From the NCBI GenBank assembly GCA_011037195.1, contig JAAEAF010004323.1:1-64000 (forward strand): DNA of 64,000 bases. Direction: 5' to 3'. The translations under genes were made by a program, and so were the position numbers. This DNA is from Triatoma infestans (taxonomy: Eukaryota > Arthropoda > Insecta > Hemiptera > Reduviidae). This document shows positions 55,580 through 64,000 of this stretch, piece by piece. Numbering within the stretch: position 1 is the stretch's first letter; the number at the start of each line of letters is the position of its first letter. Below the pieces are notes generated by a model. It was not told where the DNA came from. It was given only the letters and a program-made list of their open reading frames with translations, and made no database searches.

Positions 55580-56439
55580 CTGGAAATATATAACATAAAT
55601 TATAAACAACCATACAACATACAATTTTTTGAAAACACAGACATTAATTTAATAAATTCACTGTTTTATAGGTAGAATTAATTGTCTATTAGTTTCTCTT
55701 CTTCTTTTTTTTAAGTTCTTGTTAAGCATTTGATTGATTATTAATTTATATGCCAATTTATGTGTTATTAATTACCAAAACGTATTTCTGTTATTAATGA
55801 AATAATACTTTGGATCAGTAGGTAATTGTCGAATTTATGTTGCTAAAACAACTGTATCGATTCCTTTGATTCCTGTATTGAGATCCTGAAGACACATTTT
55901 GACGAAACTTCTATTTAAAGAAGTGCATTTCATTTCATCGCTTCTTACAAATCCATTCTATAAAAATTGTTAAACGTTTTGATTATCGCAAAAAAAGATC
56001 ATCCATCTTTCTTCAAGTTTTTTTTTACTTTTTGAAAGTACCTTTAAAATGAATGTGAATTTGGAAAACATCAAGTGTTGATTCTGGGTAAACCTAGAAT
56101 AATAGCATGATTCAACAATATTCCTGGTAAGCGGTTGGTTGATTAAATATTTGTTTATTATTACGCATGTTTCAGATTATTCTTACTGTTTCTTTATTTA
56201 TTGATAAAATTACTTGACAAAACAATACTTATTCGCGAGCAGATAAATTTTATGTATATAAAACTTTTGAAATAATATTTTCAGTATCTCTTCAATTCTT
56301 CGTGTCTGGTTTACGTTTTACAGAACCAGCCAGTGTTTGGCTAAGGACGGATGAATTGCATTACTTGAAATAGTCTATTAATAAAACTAAAATAATTTGA
56401 GCCTGAGAGAGAAATTCAATCTAATCAAAAGCGATCTTT
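55580..56439. other. AT-rich intron DNA
   Basis: CCTGAAGA...CGAAAC occurs at 55885-55908 but without a paired stem II. No gene seen. Confidence 0.4.
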
Positions 56440-57178
56440 TTTTTTTATTCGAATTTTGCCCTATGCTAATTCCAGATGAGACACTTCTACAGCAACTCTT
56501 CAAGTTGTTCTAGAAGTCTGGAAGAGATTTCTTCCTTGAAGAATGTATTTCTGGCTTGGTAACAGATCATATGGGAATTTTTGGGAATGAGGAAGTGGAT
56601 AGTTTTGCCAAATTAGGCGTCTCTCTCCTCCCCCATTTCATTGGTTCCGAGCTGACTGTTGCTGGGTTTACTATCCATGACTGTTGCCAAGCTTCCAATT
56701 ATGGATAGTTTCACAACATTCATTCTTGTATATGAGAGAATACTGCAGTGGGTTGTCAGAAGTCTTAAGATGTTCATTAGGGTGCTGGACAGGCCTTTTC
56801 AGGGATGTTACTGTGTCTTTCACGGACCTCTCTCTGCTGTCAGGTGCCTGCCTTACGGGGCATGGTAGTTTAAGGAGAAATTTCTACGTAATGGAACAAC
56901 CATTCACTTTATGTGATTGCTTCGGTTGTGAAGAATTTAGGTTCAGGATCTTTGGTCGGAACAGGATGTCTGTGATTGCTTCCACAGAGCTTAGGCTATT
57001 TCCCTTTAAGGTTATGGTCTGATTTGTTCGGACAGCCCCAAATTTTATGGGGGTTAGACTCGGGCCTAAATTTTTTTAAGCCCGGTTTGTTTGGTTTTTC
57101 TTTGGGGTAGTTATATGGGTTCAGTGGGGCTTTCGATAGCGTCCCCTCCTCATAGACGAATAATAATTATAAATAATC
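56440..57178 (+). mobile_element. LINE family D relic (RNase H end, Cys-His tail, 3' UTR)
   Basis: GNEEVDSFAKLGVSLLPHFI (the end of RNase H, compare GNE-AD-LA--G), LTGHGSLRRNFYVME (compare VTGH---S-LF-IG), CDCFGCEEFRFRIFGRNRMS, then a 3' UTR with CTCGGGCCTAAATTT and an AATAATAATTATAAATAAT tail. Heavily frameshifted; resembles family C. Confidence 0.55.
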
Positions 57179-57329
57179 CCTTCAGATTTATTTCTCTAAT
57201 AAATTTTAAGATCTGGAAAGAGATTATAGGGAGGATATCTTTTCTTCCCAGCTTTTAATCTTAGCTAGATGATAGCACCGCAGTCAGACAAGAAGAATAT
57301 TCTAGTCTCCTCCAAACTCCCCACGTGTC

Positions 57330-57600
57330 TGAAATGCTGTCACATTCTAAGCCCAGCTTTTTCAGTGCTCTCTGAGTGTACAATACCTTTTAAGGAAACC
57401 TGTTGGTTTCCAAAAGCAATAGCTTTTATGCTGGATCCTCCAGTGATTACTAAAAACGAGTTTATCAATATCAGGTTTTGAGCTTCCTGGATTTTCCTGT
57501 TTTGATATATTTTGTTCACACACTTGGAGACACTGTTTAAGCACATAAGTATTTGCTGAAACCTTTTTAAAAGCATTTCCATTGAAAACTTAATTTCTAA
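57330..57600 (-). repeat. Dispersed repeat, family S, copy 2
   Basis: The reverse complement matches 11755-12030 in block order (VCVNKISQNGK versus KCVNKIYQNRK as translated, then a TTGATATT block). Only two copies seen. Confidence 0.4.
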
Positions 57601-58955
57601 AATTGGACACTATCGGAATACATTCCTTTCAGAGCAGCGAGAAAAAGTAATGTAAACAGTCAACATCTAAATCAAGCAATGATGTCTTGGATAAAATCCT
57701 AGATATGATATGACTTGTCTGTATTAGTGGAGTAGCAGCGTCTGTAACCTTAATGCTTAAAGTTATTTCTCCTCTCTCCAATTCTCTCAGATGATATCTC
57801 TGATTTGCCTGGTGTAATAAGCTAATTATTGATCTGTGCTACATTCTACGTAATATAATGATGAGATTGTAGTTGATTTCTTGCAAAGCTTCACCAACAA
57901 TAATGACAATATGTAGTTAGAGAGAGAGAACTCTTTGACAAACTATCAATAGCAATAGTTCCTTTTTTAGTCTTTTTTGTGGGGCATGTTATTTCCCAAC
58001 TTCCGCCTAATCATCAGCTTCAAGATGAATTATTTCTCCATTGCCTTTCGCTTAATTTTCAGTCCCGGCAACGTTGGAAACATTGTGACATCTGAACGTT
58101 GATTAGGACAACTGGTGAGACCAACATTAATCTTTCCATATCTTTTCTTCATCAAAATTATTGCTTTTCTTTTCTTTTTTTACCTTTTCACGTTATAGTT
58201 CTGCATCTGCCTTAACTCTTTAATTTTTGTCAGAACTGAATCTTAGATCCGAATTAAAAAAAAATTAATTAATTAATTAATATGATGAGCATGAAAAATA
58301 TAATGAATGAAGTATTAATATATAAGTACTTTATTTATTTGCTCTCAACCGTCATGATTACATTGAAACTTCATCGAATTTGTTGGGGGCACCCTAATCG
58401 TATGGTGGAATTATTGAAGTAACAAATGGTTTTGTTACAAGTGTATACGGGGTGAAGAAATAAATTTATATTCAGAAAAAGGTTTTATATGGTCAAAGAC
58501 CATTTTGTAAATTGTCCGTGTGCAAACCTAGGCTTATACACAGTTTTCCAGAGGGTCAATTACCAGATGAACCTATTTATGGACAAGGAACCTTATTAGT
58601 GCCCCTTATAAATGTTATTCTTTGTAGATATGGGCTAAGAAAACAGTTAAACAGAAGATATTATTATTGCAATACTGTAAATTATTTTAACGAAATGAGA
58701 ACACTAAATCTATTTTTAATTAAACTTGTAACCTACTCTATTTATTTCTTATTTTTATTTAAGTAAAAAAAAAAAAAATGCACATTATTTTGAAAATATT
58801 CATTGTACATAATTCAAATTACAAGTTTTCTTAACATTTCTTTTTTTCACTATTTTTTTCGAAATGCTTTTGTCATTATTATTCGTCTTACATCATCATT
58901 ATTATTATATTATTGCTTTGTATTTCTATTATTTTTTTTCTTCTCCACTCTACAG
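57601..58955. other. AT-rich intron DNA, no gene seen
   Basis: TTAA simple repeat at 58265-58280. The 84-codon frame at 58512-58766 has no recognised domain. Confidence 0.4.
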
Positions 58956-59015
58956 GTGTTGGTCGTCAAACAGGGAAATCCTTTGTAAAGACTAAAAAAA
59001 GACGATATATTATTG
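58956..59015 (+). CDS. SLC66A2: Candidate 60-nt exon 3 of the SLC66A2 homologue
   Basis: The acceptor TTCTCCACTCTACAG and donor GTACGT bound 60 nt that start in the phase left by exon 2 (phase 1) and end in the same phase. They add GVGRQTGKSFVKTKKRRYII, basic and soluble-loop-like, after ...RGPDRVFT. In vertebrate SLC66A2 the third membrane segment is followed by a variable charged loop, so an optional exon here is plausible. The conserved block expected next (acidic, then FW-W--F--Y) was not found in the remaining 5 kb. It may lie beyond the window. Confidence 0.4.
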
Positions 59016-61035
59016 GTACGTTTTAATACCAGATATAAATATTACATATATGTGCGTTATTTTTTAGTTTATTTATACTTTTAATTTATTATTCTTAATT
59101 CTTTATTTTAGTTAGTACAGAACTTACTTTGAAGGCAATTTAATCATTTTTAATTTAAAAATAAATTGCTTCTTTCATTTTTTTTTCTATAAAATATACC
59201 TTCATTATCGCATGAAGGAAGCAATTTAGTAAATCAGTGACAGAAAATTATATAACTTTTGTTATAATATAAATCTGTTCATTTAAAATTATTAATTTTT
59301 TTTTTTATGAATGTCTATGGAAATTCACACACAAAATTTATTCTTTCTATGCATTTATTATTATTATTATTATTATAATCATTATTTTATCACATTTGCT
59401 TGGGCAATTCTTTTTTTTTTTTAAAACAAAATATATTTGTTGATGTTACCCTTGTCTTTACTGGCGTTGTTGCAGCTCTAAGGTAGGTGAGCATGTTTTA
59501 TCATTTTTCTAAAATTTATGTGATATTGGTTTGTCCTTCATTTAATGTTTTTGAAGCTTTTTACTAGTTTATTTTAACATGTTAATGTTGATTGCAACTT
59601 TTATGCATTACATTTTAATAAAAAATGAACACTACAGGTTATGTTGTTATTAATTTCGCAACATTTTATTTAACTGCAATCACAATGGTAATAATAATAA
59701 TTGAAACTTTAATACATTTCTTTTTTTCTTTATAAAATCAAATTCTTAGCAACATCAACAGTTTTCCTCTGTTAGGAATTTTATCCTAACATCCGTTAAG
59801 AGTTGCATCATTTTATGTTGTTATCATGTAGAAAAGATGCATTGATTTTATTTTTTTTAAATTTAACAGGTATTATTTTCTTTGAACGAAATATATCTTG
59901 TATCTAACATATTTGTCTATTATTTATTTTATGTTAGAACCTGAATATATAAATTTATTATTAACTGTCAATAAAAAAAAGAAGAAATGTTTTCAAGTAT
60001 AAAGGGCCTAATGTTAATCGCTTTCCATCGAATTGTTAAAAGTTATTTTGCACGTATGTTGCATGTTTCTGTTTTTTGATTAGCATCCATCATAAGTTTG
60101 CTGCATGCTGTATTTAAATTGGTAATAAATTTTAATTTCTTCTTAAGGTAAATATTGCTCAAATTGATTTTTTTTTTTCTTGTTAGTACTTCAAATATTT
60201 TTACTAATGATTATTATATATATTCTTATGGAATGAACTAGTTGTGTTTCATTTTATTTTTATTTAATGACATAATTTATACAAAATTTTTACAAATATG
60301 TTTGGTATCATTTCTAAATTTAGTAATTTATTTTTTTGTTTTTTATCTGTTCCGAAAATTATACTGAGTTCATTTACATATCCATTCAATTTTAAAAAGC
60401 CATCATTTTACTTTGTAAAGAATGACAGTTTTAAAAAAAAAATCGAAATTTTTATACTTTCTTATCTGTTATATCCAGCAAAATTTCACTCAATTAGGTG
60501 TTGAACTTTATGATAAAACCAATGAAGAGTTTAATCTTCTGGAACAAAACTGTTAGTTTTAATTAGGAAAAATTACATAGGCCCATGAAATAAAAAATAA
60601 ATTATATATGAGAATAGTGAATAGGAACATTAATAATTTTAAAAATTCCTAAATTTTGTAGGAAAAGTTTTACGTTGGTTTTATAATAATTCTACAGTGG
60701 TGATATATTAGACATCCTTAAAATCATGTGTGGCCGTTAATATTGTTTCGTTTAACCGGATAGGCAATTTTTTTTTTATCATAGGCTTTCAGCCTACAGC
60801 CTGCGCTAATTTTATTATTTTTTCTTACATAGGCTTTCAAAATATAGCCCCCTGCTATGTTAATAATGTTCTAATAGATTTTTTATTGAAGATGTTTAAA
60901 TAAGTTGTATATAATTGTGTTGACTGTATCAATGTAGAATTTATATTAAATTCAATAAAAAGTTTGGCCAACTCGCTGTAATATAAAATAATTTGTGAAA
61001 ATTCAAAATGAATTTCAATTCATATCAATCTTTTT
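59016..61035. other. AT-rich DNA, no further SLC66A2 exon found
   Basis: A 7-nt block CTCTAAG between an acceptor-like TTGTTGCAG and donor-like GTAGGTGAG occurs at 59476-59482. (ATT)n at 59355-59375. No domain-bearing frame. Confidence 0.4.
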
Positions 61036-61870
61036 TTCAGCTCCATAAGTGAGGATTATGTCTCACAATTATTTGAGGATTTTAACATATTCTACCTTTT
61101 GTCACTGCGGTAAGAGGGAATATTCGATCGTGTTAATTTACCGCCACATAATGCGGTATGTAATCCAAAGTGACGGTCTTTTGAATATAAATGGTGAACG
61201 CGGGATGAAAATTGGGAACCATCATGTTGGCATTTGTGGAAATTACAAGAGGGACAATCGTGACTCTCTCTGCCTTCATATTCAGCGTAATTTCTTTACC
61301 AAGCTCTGCATACTTTCTCAGCTCCTCAGCAGTATTTCTTAAATTTAGTGGGTAAGGTAAAACGATATCTATTAATTTAACTTCCTTCCTTGATTTGTCT
61401 TCAAGGATGATATTTGGCCTATTATGACTAACATTCCTGTCAGTTATTACAAATCTATCATTATATAGGCTGTATCTACTGTCCTCCAGCACTGGGAATG
61501 GAATGTATTTGTAGTATGGTGCAGCCATGGCTTCTAAAAAAGCACATCTAATTGCCAGTTCTCGAGGAAAAATTCTACCGACATAGTTGTGACGTTTGGT
61601 GCAATCAATGGGAGCCAAAACCGAACATTCACCAATATCATGGTGAATAGGTGTCTCGCGGCACTATCTGTCACTGCAGCGTCCTTAATAATATGTCTTT
61701 TATAATATTTGGTGCCCAGGTCCTGGGCTTGGATGGCTGTCATGAACCAAACTGTTTCCGGAAAAAGTTCACCATGTCTAAGCCAAGCGTTCGACGCTGA
61801 TTTGTCGACATACGGCCGGCCTTTCAAGGTCATATGCAAACTTCTCCTATTTTCCATGTTTTTATTGTTT
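61036..61870 (-). mobile_element. Second R4-like LINE relic (restriction-like endonuclease)
   Basis: The - strand frame at 61857-61534 reads SLHMTLKGRPYVDKSASNAW, LRHGELFPETVWFMTAIQAQ and TKYYKRHI. After a frameshift the frame from 61618 to 61133 reads PYYKYIPFPVLEDSRYSLYN, SHNRPNIILEDK...KLIDIVLP and RVTIVPLVI. The order equals the R4/Dong-like fragment at 39.1 kb, but the sequence is clearly a different subfamily. The Cys-His motif is destroyed. The PD of the endonuclease is PN. Confidence 0.7.
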
Positions 61871-64000
61871 CTGGCACATACTGGACCCTTTTTTTTCGCA
61901 TGATGGGGACCGACCTCTCAGATTTAGTGGCAACAATTGCGAATCCAAATCGCAAAACAACCCTGTAAAGTTATGAGTCATCGCATCTGTCAAAGAAATA
62001 TCTTCTCAGTGAGCATATTTGGCTTTTATGCTGATCATCTACCATTACCTTCTGACATTGGGAGAGTGATGCGTTCAACACAAGAGTTCCGATGATGCAT
62101 TCTGTATTTCGTCATTTCTGCCTCGCTCTTTCCAGTCCTTCTAGACCAGTTTTGGACCAATATTAATTATTATTATTAACATTTTCTTAGATGCATTGCG
62201 TTACTTTTACATGAAAAATATATTTCTTATTATCTCATTAAAACTTTCAGATATTTGACTATTTTAAATAAAGCTGCACGATATCTCTTCTTTATTGGAT
62301 GCAATCAAAATTATTTCTACAGCTTAGTGTGCCTGCATTCAATATCTTTCATTAAATGCCTGCCTTCCTGGCACTTATTTGCGCTTGAATATGTGATGGG
62401 GATATGTTTGTGTGTGATGGGAGAGAGCCAAATATCTCAGACATGAAAATCCCAGAGTTATTAGATTATTTTATTAGGTTAGATTAGGTTAGGTTCTATT
62501 AGGGACGTATGTTTCGATCAATCCGACGACGGGAATTGCGATTTTTCTAATAGTTTTTCAAGTTTTCATGATTTCTGAAAAATAGTACTAACGATTCCTT
62601 GAACCTGCCATACATATATGAATCTTTCAGTTTTAATTGAAACATTTTTCTTTAAATTGATTTTTTATGATAGCCGTGACATTTGACTTCCCATTTCGAT
62701 AAAAATGTACAGTCTCCCCACCTGGTGGGATTTAAGGGTAAAACTAAATATTTAATGCAAAATTTTTATTTGGGAGAATACATTACTCAGTAAAGAAATA
62801 TTGCAGAAATTTCAAATGATTCCGTTTTTGTATTACGAAGGACCTAATTCTGGGAAGGGTTCGACAAAATTCTTCCACGCGAAATCATTAGTGTGCTGTT
62901 TTGCCTTTCACTTCATAGCACGATTCCATGATGTTTATTCAATATTTAGAGCAACAAGGTATTTATAAACATTTCAGTTTTACAAAGAAATTTTGTTTAA
63001 TGTGAGTGTTTTCACATTCAAGATTTCGAAATATAATTTTCATCAAAAATATATCTTTTGAAATTCCCCAAAATATCTTTGAAAAACGAAAAATCGCAAG
63101 AACATCGCACTTGAATTTCGTTTACGTATCTTCATTGCATTTTTCACGAAGATATCAGTTATAGTGAAGGATTGTGGAATTGCACAGAGGAATGTAAAAG
63201 CGTATGAATGAAGTACACTGAGTGAACAAGTGATATATTAATTGAAAAACTTAGTATTACAAGAATTTTACACCAGCTGATATCGTGAGCGGTGATAGCG
63301 TGATTAGAAATGACAAACTGAACTGGCAGAGTGTGGGTGATGGTAATGCGTGCATATATTCTTGCTGAAAACTTCCCCTACTTCTCCCTCCAGATCTCCT
63401 AGGGATAGAGGTAGACGGATCTTGGTCACAAGCTACAGAAAATGGTTATGTCTTATGTGATGTGGTGGATGTCGGGCAGATTGCCAATGATTTTTTTTTG
63501 TCGCAGGCAAGATGTACGGATTGGCACCTGAAGATCCATCCACCGGAATTGCGGCTTTCTTGGTTTTTCACGATTATTGCGAAAATGGCTAAAATGATTT
63601 TCTTCAAGAATTTGTGTACTTACTAAATAATTTATGTTTTTTTTTTTTTTTAGGAAAAATCCATTTTTGGAGGGTTATGGGGGCCCAGTTCCGCCACATT
63701 GTTGCTGTAATTCCAAATTTAACAGTTAACAGAAAGTTGTCCGAGATGGAATTGGAATTATTTTGGGGTGATTATGGGTCATTGAGGCGTTAGATTTCTA
63801 GCGATAAACCATTGAGTGGGGGCGTAGTTTTATGGATTACAATACAATCACAGTAATACTACTTGCTATGGGGTGTTGTAATGGAATCAAGCCTGCATAT
63901 TTGCCACAATAAAGCTGGACTCAGTAATTCCGTACCGAGACACCACCATCGAGATCTCCAAGCTCACTTCAATTATGCATCCCCCTCCCCCGGTCGTACG
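61871..64000. other. Decayed repeat-rich DNA, no gene seen
   Basis: Traces resembling family R occur near 62560-62700, 62995-63060 (GTGAGTGTTTTCACATTCAA), 63083-63160 and 63540-63670. TTAGGTTAGATTAGGTTAGG lies at 62475-62494. The terminal 100 bp are moderately GC-rich and unassigned. Confidence 0.4.

Larger units (their letters stand above)
48895..58955 (+). other. SLC66A2 large intron (~10 kb), transposon-filled
   Basis: After donor GTAAGTAAAT there is no continuation of the reading frame for about 10 kb. The stretch holds repeat T copy 2, LINE fragments of families A, C and D, an orphan LINE 5' end and microsatellites. Confidence 0.6.

Noticed and set aside
55885..55911. CTGAAGA...GAAACTTC as a fifth hammerhead-like motif
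   Set aside because: The 11 bases between the boxes do not form a convincing stem II and no stem I pairing is seen.
62475..62494. TTAGGTTAGATTAGGTTAGG as an interstitial insect telomere tract
   Set aside because: Only a few imperfect units, no longer array; likewise GGTTAGGTTAGG at 51349.
1..64000. CRISPR arrays, phage defence systems or operons
   Set aside because: No regularly spaced identical repeats with unique spacers and no bacterial gene organisation; the DNA is eukaryotic.

Overview
The window is animal nuclear DNA, most probably from an insect. It is AT-rich with spliced genes, many truncated non-LTR retrotransposons (LOA/I-like with RNase H, jockey-like, RTE-like, R4/Dong-like), Tc1/mariner relics, tRNA-derived SINEs, a solo LTR and (TAA)n tails. 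There are no bacterial-style operons. All calls come from reading the sequence and from family knowledge; no database search was run.

Two host genes are visible, both on the + strand. A complete five-exon TMEM231 homologue (ciliary transition-zone protein; coding span 23209-27077, 306 residues) has a first intron of 84 bp that is open in frame. The 5' part of an SLC66A2/PQLC1-type PQ-loop membrane protein occupies 48449-48651 and 48758-48894. Its next intron is about 10 kb and full of transposons, a candidate 60-nt exon lies at 58956-59015, and the rest of the gene was not found here.

The remainder is accessory DNA. 0-6 kb: a LINE 3' end, a hairpin-ended repeat (family R), a fold-back repeat, a solo LTR, and a LINE (3355-5428) with a 13-bp target-site duplication. 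6.5-11.2 kb: a MITE with perfect terminal inverted repeats and two relics of one mariner lineage in opposite orientation, the first split by an insertion. 12-18 kb: two more fold-backs, LINE C-terminal fragments, duplicated SINE copies and a 53-base T run. 20.5-22.7 kb: a decayed Tc1-like element with a LINE nested in it. 27-31.6 kb: a SINE, an RTE-like relic and a fold-back. 34.5-37.8 kb: degenerate minisatellite arrays in mirror orientation, interrupted by a family R copy. 39-48 kb: an R4/Dong-like relic inside TAA repeats, a SINE, a LINE remnant keeping an intact RNase H frame, a jockey-like RT and a mariner pseudogene. 49-64 kb: LINE ends in the SLC66A2 intron and a second R4-like relic.

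The observation I rate highest is a set of hammerhead-ribozyme-like motifs (CTGANGA, one extra base, a paired stem II, GAAA, a short self-complementary stem III, an NUH triplet and, in the best copies, a paired stem I) at four loci. Each lies in or between arms of a different inverted repeat. Stem II changes sequence but keeps pairing between loci. This resembles the minimal hammerheads known from Penelope-like terminal repeats, but no Penelope reverse transcriptase was recognised here.
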